Assembly (NCBI GenBank): GCA_028718185.1
Contig: JAQUMH010000001.1
Span: 219,186-283,185, forward strand
Direction: 5' to 3'
Length of the DNA stretch: 64,000 nucleotides
DNA from: Elusimicrobiota bacterium
GTDB lineage: Bacteria; Elusimicrobiota; UBA8919
Of the stretch, positions 54,163-63,880 are shown one piece after another. Each line of letters begins with the position of its first letter. Position 1 is the stretch's first letter. The position numbers and the translations under genes were made by a program. The notes under the pieces were generated by a model. It was not told where the DNA came from. It made no database searches and saw only the letters and a list, made by a program, of their open reading frames with translations.

Positions 54163-54191
54163 TTTACTTTATATAAATAAAATGCTATACT
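54163..54191 (+). promoter_or_regulatory. Promoter of the DEAD-box helicase gene, possibly leaderless
   Basis: TTTACT (54163-54168) and TATACT (54186-54191) with 17 bp spacing. The predicted start near 54198 is only about 3 bases before the ATG at 54201, and no Shine-Dalgarno precedes that ATG. Confidence 0.6.
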
Positions 54192-54200
54192 ATATTTTCT

Positions 54201-55418
54201 ATGCATGATAATCATGAAAGTTTTTACGGGCTCGGCATTGCGCCGGGTTTACTGGAAGTAATAACCAAATTGGGTTTCAAGGTACCAACCCCGATACAAT
54301 ATAAAGCAATACCTATTGTAATTGAAGGCAAGGATATTATCGGTATTGCCCAGACAGGCACCGGTAAAACTCTCGCATTCGGAATACCGATGATTCAGCG
54401 ACTCGCCCAAAAGAAAGGCCGGGGACTGATACTTGTCCCTACACGCGAACTTGCTATCCAGGTAAATGATGCTCTCAAAAAACTTACGCAAGCATTCTCT
54501 ATAGAAACGGTTGTAATTATAGGCGGCGAATCTATAGGAAAACAAATATCCTCGCTAAGAAGAAATCCGCGCATTATTATTGCAACACCGGGTCGCTTAA
54601 ATGATCTTCTGGGTCAGAGACAGGTACGGCTCGATGATGTCAACATTCTTGTACTTGACGAAGCCGACCGTATGCTGGATATGGGTTTTGCACCGCAAAT
54701 AGAGCGAATCATCAGACTTATACCTAAAGACCGGCAGACAATGCTTTTTTCTGCAACCATACCGTCAAAGATAGTCAGTATCGCATCACATCATATGAAA
54801 CTTCCGGTTCAAACTGAGATAGCTCCTACAGGTACAGCAGCCGAAGGAATTTCCCAGGAAATATTCGTAGTTAACAGAGATTTAAAAGGCAAATTATTAG
54901 GACAGCTTCTTATACAATACACCGGTTCAGTTCTTTTATTCACAAGAACAAAACGCGGCGCTTCAAAAATAGCACGACTGTTACGCGGCATGGGACATAA
55001 TGCGGCTGAAATTCACGCGGACAGGTCGCTAAGTCAAAGAAAGGAATCGCTAAGCGGATTTAAATCAGGAAAATACCGTGTTCTTGTTGCGACAGATATT
55101 GCCTCGCGGGGAATTGATGTAGTAGGAATAGAACTGGTTATCAATTACGACCTTCCCGATGACCCGGAAAATTATGTGCATAGAATAGGACGGACGGGCA
55201 GGGCAGGACAGGTCGGACATGCTATTTCACTTGCAACACCGGACCAGGGAAGCGATGTAATTAATATTGAAAAAATTATTAGAACAACAATACCGATATC
55301 AACTCATCCGGCAATTCCCACAGAAACATTTTACCGTTCTACTGTAGCCCCGAAAGTCAACCACAACATCCAGTATCACGGCCGGAGCAGCTTCCACAGC
55401 CGGAGAAGAAGAAGATAA
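54201..55418 (+). CDS. DEAD-box RNA helicase
   Basis: A 405-residue DEAD-box protein: Q motif GFKVPTPIQYKAIP, motif I AQTGTGKT, motif II DEADRMLDMGF, motif III SATIP, motif VI HRIGRTGRAG, and a short Arg-rich tail (SRRRRR) suited to RNA binding. It would unwind RNA during ribosome assembly or cold-shock adaptation like RhlE/CsdA. The N-terminus begins just before the FYGLGI start block, so 54201 is right and no later ATG is possible. Base composition is higher in G+C than the AT-rich neighbours. It is likely leaderless. Confidence 0.94.
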   Translation: MHDNHESFYGLGIAPGLLEVITKLGFKVPTPIQYKAIPIVIEGKDIIGIAQTGTGKTLAFGIPMIQRLAQKKGRGLILVPTRELAIQVNDALKKLTQAFSIETVVIIGGESIGKQISSLRRNPRIIIATPGRLNDLLGQRQVRLDDVNILVLDEADRMLDMGFAPQIERIIRLIPKDRQTMLFSATIPSKIVSIASHHMKLPVQTEIAPTGTAAEGISQEIFVVNRDLKGKLLGQLLIQYTGSVLLFTRTKRGASKIARLLRGMGHNAAEIHADRSLSQRKESLSGFKSGKYRVLVATDIASRGIDVVGIELVINYDLPDDPENYVHRIGRTGRAGQVGHAISLATPDQGSDVINIEKIIRTTIPISTHPAIPTETFYRSTVAPKVNHNIQYHGRSSFHSRRRRR

Positions 55419-55456
55419 CATTAGTGTAATTGGATTTAAATTGGTGTGAAAGACGA

Positions 55457-56542
55457 TTAGAGAGCGGCTTTTTTATACTCTTCGGATAAAATATTTATGA
55501 GTTCGTGTACGGGTATAATCTTATCAGCTCTGTAGGCATTTGCTCCTGCAAAAGCAAAACCATCCGCAAGATTTCCTTTTTTCGCATTACATAAAACAAG
55601 AGCGATACAATAAGGACTATTCACCACATCGCAGGTTATAATGCAGTGGTAGGGACACTTAAATGGTTTTTTATGTCCTTGTGATACATCTACGATAAAC
55701 TGATTTTTTATAGCACGGCCCGGCATACCTACAGGACTTTTAATAATTACAATGTCTTCTTTCTTGGCGTTAATATACGCCTGTTTGAATTTCATGTCTG
55801 CATCGCACTCATCTGTCGTAACAAAACGAGTCGCCATCTGGACGGCTTTTGCACCCATTTTAATAAATTTATAAATATCTGCTCCGGTATAAATACCTCC
55901 GGCAGCAATTACCGGAATGGATTTATGATATTTGTCTTCGTAAGTTTTTACAATTTTTATAACCTCCGGAATTAACACTTCTAATCTATATTCAGGATCG
56001 TCTATATTCTCATACTTAAAACCCAGATGACCGCCGGCTAAAGGACCTTCCACGACAACAGCATCCGGCAAATAATTAAATTTTTCCTTCCACCTTTTAC
56101 ATATAATCCCTGCAGCGCGGGCTGAAGATATTATCGGGACAAGTTTAGTAGTATCCCCTTTCTTTAAATATTCCGGAAGGTTAAGCGGAAGCCCGGCACC
56201 AGAAAAAATAATATCCGCTTTTTCTTCTATTGATGTCCTTACCATATCGGCATAATTAGAAAGTGCAACCATTATATTGATTCCCAATATACCTTTGCTT
56301 AATTCTCTTGTCCGCCTGATTTCTTTTCTTAATGCTCTGATATTTGCTTCCAAAAAATCTTTTTCATAATTAGGCTCAAACAACCCTATACCCGGTGTGG
56401 CAATAACACCGACTCCGCCTTCATTGGCTACCGCAGCGGCTAAACTTGACAGAGAAACGCCTATTCCCATCCCGCCCTGTATAATCGGGATTTTTATCGA
56501 TAAGTCGCCTATTTTAAAACTTGGCCAGATTTTATTTTCCAT
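55457..56542 (-). CDS. Nitronate monooxygenase-like flavin oxidoreductase
   Basis: A 361-residue FMN-dependent TIM-barrel protein. The opening IPIIQGGMGIGVSLSSLAAAVANEGGVGVIA, then VVEGPLAGGHLG and VIAAGGIYTGADIYKFIKMGAKAVQMATRFV, define the 2-nitropropane dioxygenase / NPD family, which includes nitronate monooxygenases and FabK enoyl reductases. Its C-terminal cysteine-containing extension (KCPYHCIITCDVVNSPYC) occurs in a subgroup of uncertain substrate, so an exact reaction is not assigned. It converges with the DEAD-box gene. Confidence 0.85.
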   Translation of the reverse strand: MENKIWPSFKIGDLSIKIPIIQGGMGIGVSLSSLAAAVANEGGVGVIATPGIGLFEPNYEKDFLEANIRALRKEIRRTRELSKGILGINIMVALSNYADMVRTSIEEKADIIFSGAGLPLNLPEYLKKGDTTKLVPIISSARAAGIICKRWKEKFNYLPDAVVVEGPLAGGHLGFKYENIDDPEYRLEVLIPEVIKIVKTYEDKYHKSIPVIAAGGIYTGADIYKFIKMGAKAVQMATRFVTTDECDADMKFKQAYINAKKEDIVIIKSPVGMPGRAIKNQFIVDVSQGHKKPFKCPYHCIITCDVVNSPYCIALVLCNAKKGNLADGFAFAGANAYRADKIIPVHELINILSEEYKKAAL

Positions 56543-56687
56543 AAATTATTTTTTTAATCTTTTCGTTTCTTTCAATTAAATTACGGTAATTCCGGTCATT
56601 AATACTTTGAATATCTTTTTGAAGTTTTATTATACTTTTTCTTCAATTTTTGTCAACAATCAGATGTTAAAATTGTGTCTTTTCAAA

Positions 56688-58616
56688 TTAAGTTTTAATT
56701 TCGTAAAGGACAAATCTGTTATCTTCTTTGTTAACCCGACAGTATTTTTTTATAAAATCATTCATTAAATTAAAGACGTAAGATTCATATTGCGAACAAC
56801 CGATTCCTTTATTTTTCACAAGTATATGCGTTATTTTTAGTTTTGATAATTTAGCTCTTAATTCCTTTAAATCTCTTAATTCATAATAATTTATTATTCC
56901 CTGATTACCACAATCTCCCCAAAGATATTCCTTATCAATATAATATCCTCTGGTCTCATTAAAAAGCAATACTTTTGAGTTTTCAGGTAAATTTTCATTT
57001 ATATATCTGGAAATAGGATAAATAGTTGAAGTAATATCTAAATATCGTTCTTTAGGACTTATTGCCGGATTAACTTGGGATTTTATGCCAAATGCATAAA
57101 ATAACTCGATTGTTGATTTCATATTCACTGATGAGAATATACTGAAACATAAAAGTAAAACTGTTATTTTTTTACCTGATTTATAAAGTGCAATTATCAT
57201 CCACGATAATATTAAACAAAGCAATGGATGAGCCGGAATTAACAATCTCCATATTTCAATCTGATTGAAAAACAAAACACAATTAATAAATATATATAGA
57301 ATTAAACTTTTTATTATCAAGTCTACTTTTATTTTTTTAAAAATTATAAAAATTATAAAAACAAGCAGAAAGGAGATTACAAAGTATTGAGGTTCATATT
57401 TAAGATTATTATTTATTATGAAATATTTAAAAAAACTCTTGAAATCGTTAATTAAAAAACTTGTACCCGGTATAATACTCCTTAAAAAAAACTCTCTTCC
57501 TGCAACAGGGTTCCAGTCTTTCTCTCCGAAAATAAAAGGCCACACAGGATTACCCGTCATAATATAATTTCTTATATACCAGGGAGAGGCAACGACAATA
57601 CTTATCAAACAAAACCTGAAAAGAATTTTCAATTTTTGAGATTTTATGAATATAACTATATATAAGCCAATAATCAAAATAATCAGCAAACCGTTATATT
57701 TACACCCTGCAGATAATGCTGCCATGACTGCACTTAATACAAGCCATGGTGTTTTATCTTCGTTTTTATAATTCCAAAAAGCATAAATTGCAGCCAAAGC
57801 AAACATACCAAGAGTAAAATCAGAACCCGCAACACCGCTGTTTATAACCACAATCCTCATTGTTAAAAATAAAAGAACACTTAGCCATGCAACTTGCTCG
57901 CAAAAATATTTTTTTGAAAATGAATATAATATGCCTGCCGTTATCAATACATTTGCAAAATTAAAAAGCTGAGGTAAAATATCAGAACCTAAACTCAAAC
58001 CAAATAGAAACAACATTTCAGAATTATAAGGCCAGTTGGCTGTTAACCAAGGAACATAAAACATCCCTCCGTGCTTTATCCATAGTTTAGGTATTGCCAG
58101 ATGATAGGCAAGAGAATCATGTTCCGTAGGAGGAGCAATGGCATTTAAAAAACCATACGATACTGCTAATAATACCAAAACACCCAATAATATAAAAACC
58201 GGTGAAATATTAATATTACCTATAGCAACTAATAAACTTTTAATTTTTTTTAAATATGGTAAGGATAAACTTATCAGTATTATTAAAATCAGAAACATTA
58301 TGCTTTTATGAAGCACTCCGAACACTGATAGTAAGAATATAACATAAATTAAAACACCTACCCCGACAGCATAAGAAAAAACAAAACTTTCAAAATTATA
58401 AAATTTCAAAATCTTATTGCCGAGACTTACTAAACCTGAAATTATCGTTAAAAACAGTAAAGGAAAGAGAATAAAATTAGTTATTGTATGAAGAAGTGAT
58501 TCTTTTGTAAAATTTGACGGGTGTAAAATAAGGAATTTGAAAAAATCAAAATTTATAAAAACAAAGGGGATTAGAAATACCGGTATTATCCAAAAAATTT
58601 TTACTTTTTTATCCAT
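56688..58616 (-). CDS. GT-C family membrane glycosyltransferase (PMT/ArnT-like)
   Basis: A 642-residue protein with about twelve helices. The first large periplasmic loop APPTEHDSLAYHLAIPKLWIKHGG carries the acidic motif of GT-C transferases that use polyprenyl-phosphate sugars. A soluble C-terminal part (residues about 520-642) follows. It would glycosylate lipid A, a cell-surface glycan or a protein; the acceptor cannot be read. It starts directly at the typA stop, so it is coupled to typA, perhaps only by transcription. Confidence 0.83.
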   Translation of the reverse strand: MDKKVKIFWIIPVFLIPFVFINFDFFKFLILHPSNFTKESLLHTITNFILFPLLFLTIISGLVSLGNKILKFYNFESFVFSYAVGVGVLIYVIFLLSVFGVLHKSIMFLILIILISLSLPYLKKIKSLLVAIGNINISPVFILLGVLVLLAVSYGFLNAIAPPTEHDSLAYHLAIPKLWIKHGGMFYVPWLTANWPYNSEMLFLFGLSLGSDILPQLFNFANVLITAGILYSFSKKYFCEQVAWLSVLLFLTMRIVVINSGVAGSDFTLGMFALAAIYAFWNYKNEDKTPWLVLSAVMAALSAGCKYNGLLIILIIGLYIVIFIKSQKLKILFRFCLISIVVASPWYIRNYIMTGNPVWPFIFGEKDWNPVAGREFFLRSIIPGTSFLINDFKSFFKYFIINNNLKYEPQYFVISFLLVFIIFIIFKKIKVDLIIKSLILYIFINCVLFFNQIEIWRLLIPAHPLLCLILSWMIIALYKSGKKITVLLLCFSIFSSVNMKSTIELFYAFGIKSQVNPAISPKERYLDITSTIYPISRYINENLPENSKVLLFNETRGYYIDKEYLWGDCGNQGIINYYELRDLKELRAKLSKLKITHILVKNKGIGCSQYESYVFNLMNDFIKKYCRVNKEDNRFVLYEIKT

Positions 58617-60443
58617 TTAAACTTTTAATTTTTTAGTACTGCGATTATTGCGTCCGGATTCAGAAAGTATCATCTTCCTAAGCCGTATGGATTTAGGAGT
58701 TACTTCTATCATTTCATCATCTTTTATGAATGTTATTGCCCGCTCAAGTGTCATTGGTTGAACCGGCGTAAGAAGAATATTGTCATCTCTTGTTGCTGCT
58801 CTCATATTTGAAAGTTTTTTTTCCTTGCAGGGATTAACATTCAAATCGCTGTCCCGGTTATTTACACCAACTATCATACCTTCATATACAGGTTCATTAG
58901 GAGAAACAAAAAGCGTTCCCCTCGGTTCCAGATGGAAAATAGCATAAGGGACAGCTTTCCCTGCTCTGTCAGAAACCAGTGAACCTGTTGTTCTCATAGA
59001 AAAATCGCCCCTGAATTCTTCATAACCCTGAATATACGAGCTCATTATTCCAGTACCCCTGGTATCCGTAAGAAATTCACTCCTGTAACCGATTAGTGCT
59101 CGTGACGGTACAGTAAACTCCAACCTTACTCTTCCTGTACCGTGATTTACCATATTAACCATTTTGCCTTTTCTGTTAGACAGTTTTTCAGTAATTATTC
59201 CGATATTGGATTCATCACAATCAATATAAAGATGCTCTATCGGTTCATAGGTTTTCCCTTCCTTTTTCTTGAATATAACCTGAGGCCTGCCGACATTGAG
59301 TTCAAAACCTTCCCGTCTCATCATTTCAATAAGTATTTCCATTTGAAACTCGCCTCTTCCTTTAACTATATAACTCTCTGAACCGGGAATTTCTTCCAAT
59401 TGGATCGCGACATTCTGTAAAGTTTCTTTTCTTAGCCGTTCCAGAATCCTACGTGATTGAACAATATTCCCTTCCGTTCCTGAAAGCGGAGATGAGTTTA
59501 TAGTGAACAACATTGATATTGTCGGTTCATCGACATGAATCCGTTCAAGTGCTTTCGGGTTGTCTTTATTGCAGATAGTATCACCGATAGAGACATCTTC
59601 AATACCTGCAAGAATAACAATATCTCCGGGCTCAGCTAATGATGTTTCCTTGATACTAATTCCGTCATAAAGCTGGAGTTTGGTTATTTTTAACGGGACC
59701 TGCTTGTCGCCTTCTTTAACACAGATAAGATTATCATTCTTGCTTACTTTGCCGTTAAACACCCTTCCAATTGCAAGCCGGCCTATATAATCCGAATAAT
59801 CAAGGTCACATACAAGCATTTGAAACGGCTCATCAGGATTATACGAAGGAGCAGGTACTTCACTTATTATAGTATCAAACAATATTGTTAAATCCTTGCC
59901 TTTCTCTTCAAGTGTTTTTTGAGCTATTCCTTCCCTTCCGATAGAATAAATAACCGGAAAATCTATATGATGCGATTTTTCAGAAAGATCCATGAATAGT
60001 TCATAAACATCATCGAGTACCTCTTTAGGTCTGGCGTCCTTCCTGTCAATTTTGTTTATTAATACAATTATTTTCAGTTCAGATTCGAGCGCTTTCTGCA
60101 AAACAAATCTTGTCTGCGGTAAAGGTCCCTCGGCAGCATCAACAAGAAGTATTGCCCCGTCAACCATTTTAAGAGCACGCTCCACTTCTCCGCCAAAATC
60201 AGCGTGACCGGGAGTATCTAAAATATTTATCCGGACATCCTTCCACCAAATGGCGCAATTTTTCGCAGAGATTGTCACTCCACGTTCTTTTTCGAGGTCC
60301 ATGCTATCCATCACCCGCTCGGTAACATCCTGATTTTCTCTGAAAGTACCGCTTTGGCGAAGCATATAATCTACAAGTGTAGTTTTGCCATGGTCAACGT
60401 GCGCTATTATGGCTATGTTCCGGACTTTATCATTTTTATTCAT
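58617..60443 (-). CDS. typA: Ribosome-associated GTPase TypA/BipA
   Basis: A 608-residue translational GTPase. G1 AHVDHGKTT, switch I RGVTISAKN, G3 DTPGHADFGGE and G4 NKIDR are clear, followed by domain II, the EF-G-like III/V domains and the TypA-specific C-terminal domain (GTGIMSSYIQGYEEFRGD, GTLFVSPNEPVYEGMIVG). It assists 50S assembly and stress or cold growth. It lies 11 bp after the VIT-like gene and ends where the GT-C gene begins. Confidence 0.97.
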   Translation of the reverse strand: MNKNDKVRNIAIIAHVDHGKTTLVDYMLRQSGTFRENQDVTERVMDSMDLEKERGVTISAKNCAIWWKDVRINILDTPGHADFGGEVERALKMVDGAILLVDAAEGPLPQTRFVLQKALESELKIIVLINKIDRKDARPKEVLDDVYELFMDLSEKSHHIDFPVIYSIGREGIAQKTLEEKGKDLTILFDTIISEVPAPSYNPDEPFQMLVCDLDYSDYIGRLAIGRVFNGKVSKNDNLICVKEGDKQVPLKITKLQLYDGISIKETSLAEPGDIVILAGIEDVSIGDTICNKDNPKALERIHVDEPTISMLFTINSSPLSGTEGNIVQSRRILERLRKETLQNVAIQLEEIPGSESYIVKGRGEFQMEILIEMMRREGFELNVGRPQVIFKKKEGKTYEPIEHLYIDCDESNIGIITEKLSNRKGKMVNMVNHGTGRVRLEFTVPSRALIGYRSEFLTDTRGTGIMSSYIQGYEEFRGDFSMRTTGSLVSDRAGKAVPYAIFHLEPRGTLFVSPNEPVYEGMIVGVNNRDSDLNVNPCKEKKLSNMRAATRDDNILLTPVQPMTLERAITFIKDDEMIEVTPKSIRLRKMILSESGRNNRSTKKLKV

Positions 60444-60454
60444 AGTTTTTTTAT

Positions 60455-60940
60455 TTAACTAAATTGCTTGTGAATAAAATCACCCATATATTTGCTTGCA
60501 ATTATAACTAATATCGCAATACCGATATGTTTAAATAATTCTAACGGTATGTTCTGCTTGTTTCTTTTGGCAATTATATAACTAATACAGGAAAGTATTG
60601 ATAAACCCCAGATGGATGAAATGATCTGTGCAGAAGTAATTGGTAACAACAGAACTATAAATATAAAACTCAGGGAAATAAGAAACCGCGTAATGAAATT
60701 AAATATTGTCAAAACAAATGACTCCTTAACATCACAGAGTTCAGATTCTTTATAAATATGAATACCCAAAGAATCAGAAATATTATCGGCAATACCTATA
60801 ATCAAAAGTCCGCCAATTATCCCGGATCTATGAACATTAGTTTCACCCAACCCGATAATTATGCTTATATTTGTAATAATTGCAGACGTGCCACCATAAC
60901 TAAAATTAGCCAATTTATTTGCTTGTTCTTTTATAGACAT
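60455..60940 (-). CDS. VIT1/CCC1-like small membrane protein
   Basis: A 161-residue protein with about five helices. NFSYGGTSAIITNISIIIGLGETNVHRSGIIGGLLIIGIADNISDSLGIHIYKESE resembles the vacuolar iron transporter/CCC1 family start, which moves Fe2+ or Mn2+, but the cytosolic metal-binding domain of longer members is missing. A metal transport role is plausible, not proven. GGAAGG precedes the ATG. It is the first gene before typA. Confidence 0.62.
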   Translation of the reverse strand: MSIKEQANKLANFSYGGTSAIITNISIIIGLGETNVHRSGIIGGLLIIGIADNISDSLGIHIYKESELCDVKESFVLTIFNFITRFLISLSFIFIVLLLPITSAQIISSIWGLSILSCISYIIAKRNKQNIPLELFKHIGIAILVIIASKYMGDFIHKQFS

Positions 60941-61152
60941 TATTTCCTTCCCTAACTTTTTTTAATAAGCTTAACCCGCTAAATACCTTTATATAGTGTC
61001 CAATCTTTAAATATAATATTTTCAAATATTCTTATGATTATACTTTTTTTTGATAATTTATCAAGCAATAAATTATCTTTCGATATTTATCGTCGGTGAA
61101 TTAAAAATAAGTAATAAATCCATTATAAAATAGTCAAGACTTATATAAAATA

Positions 61153-61181
61153 TTGATTTATTATTAAATATCTGCTATATT
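61153..61181 (+). promoter_or_regulatory. Promoter of the aldo/keto reductase gene
   Basis: TTGATT (61153-61158) and TATATT (61176-61181) with 17 bp spacing; the transcript would start near 61188. AAAAAGGA (61193-61200) then places the ATG at 61206 rather than 61200. The rest of the divergent gap is AT-rich without a gene. Confidence 0.65.
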
Positions 61182-61205
61182 ATTCCGAATTGAAAAAGGA
61201 TGATT

Positions 61206-62315
61206 ATGAAAACATTTGATTTAGGAGAAAGATCAGGATTGAAAGTTCCTCGCGTTAACATTGGCGGAATGCGACTTCCGGCTGATTACGATGATGCTGT
61301 AGATTTAATAAGGCATGCCATAGACTCAGGTATGAGATATATAGACACTTCCCGGGGTTATGGAGAATCCGAATGGATTATCGGTCGTGCCCTTAAAAAC
61401 GGGTACAGGAAAAAAGTCATCCTTTCAACTAAAAGCTCACCCTGGGTAAACAGAATCAGGAAGTCTGACAATACATCATCTGATTCGATACGGCGCAGGA
61501 TTGATGAATCTTTAAAGCGGCTTGATACGGATTATCTTGATTATTACCAGGTCTGGAACATCAATAGCAGGGAATGTTATAATAATGCTGTCGCCAAAGG
61601 CGGTATGGTGGACGGCATAAAGAAAGCAATGAAAGAGGGATTGGTTAAGCGCACTGGCTTCACAACACATGATTCTGTAGAGAACCTCATGGATTACATA
61701 AAAGAAGTTGACTGGTGCGATATTATATTATTCTCTTATAACCTGCTCAACAGAAAATATGCACCGGTCATTGAAGCTGCACGCAAAGCCGGGATTGGTA
61801 CGCTCGTCATGAACCCGGTCGGCGGAGGTAAGCTTGCAGAGTCAAGTTCCAAGCTTAAAAAACTGGCACGTGAAGTCGGCGCTACTTCTGAAACAGACCT
61901 CGCAATCAGATATGTGCTTTCTAATCCTAACGTGGACACCATACTCTGCGGTATGACAAAACTTTCAGATGTGGACAGCACCATCTCTTCAGCTGAAAAA
62001 TCCCGGTTCGGCGAAAAAGAACTTAAAAAAATAGATGGATTCATAGATAACATAACAGAAGAAGGCCGTAAATTTTGTTCCCGTTGTAAATATTGTTTGC
62101 CATGCCCTAAAGGGATTGACATTCCTCAGATTATGAATATTATTTTTGATTACAGGTACTGGGGGTTCAAGAAACTCTCACAAAAACGTTACAAGGATAT
62201 GAAAGGTTCCAAAGCAGGTGCATGTTCAAAGTGCGGAAAATGCGAAAAAGCCTGCACTCAAAAATTAAGTATTATGTCCGAGATGACGTTTGCAGCAAAT
62301 AAATTTGGGGAATAA
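61206..62315 (+). CDS. Fe-S-containing aldo/keto reductase
   Basis: A 369-residue aldo/keto reductase. The barrel shows GLKVPRVNIGGMRLP, YIDTSRGYGESEWIIGRAL (catalytic Asp and Tyr), and LDYYQVWNI; the usual Lys is in VILSTKSS. A C-terminal ferredoxin-like part carries CSRCKYCLPCPKGIDI and CSKCGKCEKAC. Such Fe-S AKRs are widespread in anaerobes with unknown substrate. Base composition is higher in G+C than most neighbours. The start at 61206 fits the Shine-Dalgarno; 61200 adds only MI. Confidence 0.92.
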   Translation: MKTFDLGERSGLKVPRVNIGGMRLPADYDDAVDLIRHAIDSGMRYIDTSRGYGESEWIIGRALKNGYRKKVILSTKSSPWVNRIRKSDNTSSDSIRRRIDESLKRLDTDYLDYYQVWNINSRECYNNAVAKGGMVDGIKKAMKEGLVKRTGFTTHDSVENLMDYIKEVDWCDIILFSYNLLNRKYAPVIEAARKAGIGTLVMNPVGGGKLAESSSKLKKLAREVGATSETDLAIRYVLSNPNVDTILCGMTKLSDVDSTISSAEKSRFGEKELKKIDGFIDNITEEGRKFCSRCKYCLPCPKGIDIPQIMNIIFDYRYWGFKKLSQKRYKDMKGSKAGACSKCGKCEKACTQKLSIMSEMTFAANKFGE

Positions 62316-62340
62316 AAAACGCGGTCGGTTTGTAAATTTT

Positions 62341-63456
62341 TTAGTTTAACTTTTTATTTTTATTGTGTAATTTTATCCGAAGAATCTCGCCGGGTCGCCA
62401 AAGTCTCATTCTTGGACCCCATGTTCCGGTGCCCCTGCATACAATAACCGTCATACCATTTACCTCATACCTGCCGCCAAGCAATGGATATCTTGTCTTA
62501 ACTAAATATCCGAACGGCCAAATCTGTCCGTCGTGTGTATGACCGCAGAGCATTAAACCTGCACCGGCACCTGCTGCTTTCTCTGTAAACCAAGGTGTAT
62601 GTGAAAGCAATATTACGGCACCTTTAGGTTTTTTGTCAAGTGCTTTTGATATGTAATCTACTTTTTCATTCAAGCGACGCCCTGCTGTAAAATCATCTAC
62701 ACCAGCTAAAACAAGACCTGGCTTAATTTCCACCCATCTGTTATGGAGTACCTGTAATCCCGATTCTTTCATCCAGATATTTCCACTGTTTTCATTGCGG
62801 TGGGACTCATGATTACCTAAAACCGCCCATACACCGTAAGGAGCAGATAATTTATGCAATATCGGAGTAAATACATCTTGTGACCTGCCATGCCCTTCTG
62901 TAATATCACCAAGTAAAACAATCATATCAGGTTTTTCCGCTTCAACCTGTTTAATACGCTCATTTAACCAACTTTCGCCTAAAAGTGAGCCAAGGTGCAA
63001 ATCGGACATTGCAACAATTACAGTACCATCCATTTTAGCGGGAAGCCCGGCCAAAGATACTTCATAATTTTGTACAATTGGAGGACGCATACCCTGAATA
63101 AATGCTATTAAAGAAAGTGCTATTCCTGCTAAGAGTGAAAAACCACGTATTGCAGGCGCTAAACCCGGTAAAATATAACCGAATACCGTAACAACATCAA
63201 CTGCAAGAAGACACACGAATATAAGGAATATTGACGCCATCCAATCCATACCGGCGAATTCAAGAACGCGCGCAAAACTGCCACCGTTTCCGTGCCCGAT
63301 TATATTGCCAACTACAAATATCACCCAAAGTGAAACCATTGTAAAAATAAATATTTTTCTTTGCACATGGCGTTTTAAAAACGGCACTGATAAAACCCGA
63401 CAAAATACATAAATATGAATTATCGTGACTATAACAATAAGAATTGTTCCAAACAT
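62341..63456 (-). CDS. Membrane-anchored metallophosphoesterase (YaeI-like)
   Basis: A 371-residue protein with four or so N-terminal helices and a C-terminal calcineurin-like phosphoesterase. The metal motifs are MSDLHLGSLLG, LLGDITEGHG, LGNHESH, LLSHTPWF and CGHTHDGQIWPFG. YaeI-type enzymes act on phosphodiester lipids such as UDP-diacylglucosamine relatives; no substrate is proven here. It converges with the aldo/keto reductase gene, 25 bp apart. Confidence 0.9.
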   Translation of the reverse strand: MFGTILIVIVTIIHIYVFCRVLSVPFLKRHVQRKIFIFTMVSLWVIFVVGNIIGHGNGGSFARVLEFAGMDWMASIFLIFVCLLAVDVVTVFGYILPGLAPAIRGFSLLAGIALSLIAFIQGMRPPIVQNYEVSLAGLPAKMDGTVIVAMSDLHLGSLLGESWLNERIKQVEAEKPDMIVLLGDITEGHGRSQDVFTPILHKLSAPYGVWAVLGNHESHRNENSGNIWMKESGLQVLHNRWVEIKPGLVLAGVDDFTAGRRLNEKVDYISKALDKKPKGAVILLSHTPWFTEKAAGAGAGLMLCGHTHDGQIWPFGYLVKTRYPLLGGRYEVNGMTVIVCRGTGTWGPRMRLWRPGEILRIKLHNKNKKLN

Positions 63457-63508
63457 AGTTTTTATTATTAGTTAACTATTCTGTCTGATTTTATAGAAGT
63501 GTATAACT

Positions 63509-63543
63509 AAAAGGCAAAGAATTTTAAATTCTTCGCCTTTTAT
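63509..63543 (-). terminator. Intrinsic terminator after the small lipoprotein gene
   Basis: AAAAGGC(A)AAGAATT/AATTCTT(C)GCCTTTT forms a long hairpin with A and T tracts on both sides, so it can act in either direction. It follows the lipoprotein stop by about 24 bases. Confidence 0.85.
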
Positions 63544-63566
63544 AATAAATCTAAAAATACAATAAC

Positions 63567-63785
63567 CTACTTGCCTGGTGTTGCCGGTGCAGGTGTTGCT
63601 GCTGGTGCCGGTGTAACTGCAGGTGTTGCTGCCGGAGCCGGTACTGCTGGTGTCGTTACAGGTGCAGGCGCAACTGCTGATTTTGCTGGTGCTGCCGGAG
63701 TTACTATCGTTTTTGATGTTTTATTTGTCGCACAAGACACAAAAATAAACGATATCGCAAACATCACTAATATCATCTTTTTCAT
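63567..63785 (-). CDS. Small Ala/Pro/Thr-rich lipoprotein
   Basis: A 72-residue protein: signal peptide MKKMILVMFAISFIFVSC with a lipobox (FVSC), then a low-complexity tail of PAP, PVTTPAV, PAPAATP units. It resembles small structural or linker lipoproteins that reach from a membrane into the periplasm; no known family is recognised. The ATG at 63785 is about 12 bases from a GGGGG site; in-frame GTG 63797 and ATG 63794 are too close to it. The repetitive coding DNA is richer in G+C than the flanks. Confidence 0.7.
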   Translation of the reverse strand: MKKMILVMFAISFIFVSCATNKTSKTIVTPAAPAKSAVAPAPVTTPAVPAPAATPAVTPAPAATPAPATPGK

Positions 63786-63880
63786 ATTACTCATCACCCC
63801 CTAGTAATTTCATCAACCTTACTGAAATATTTTACATAATAATCTAAGAAAATCAATAAAATATCTTCTGTTGCAAAACA

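Noticed and set aside
63571-63804. Plus-strand Gly/Ala-rich open frame at the right end
   Set aside because: It is the antisense of the Pro/Ala-rich lipoprotein gene, which has a proper signal peptide and lipobox.
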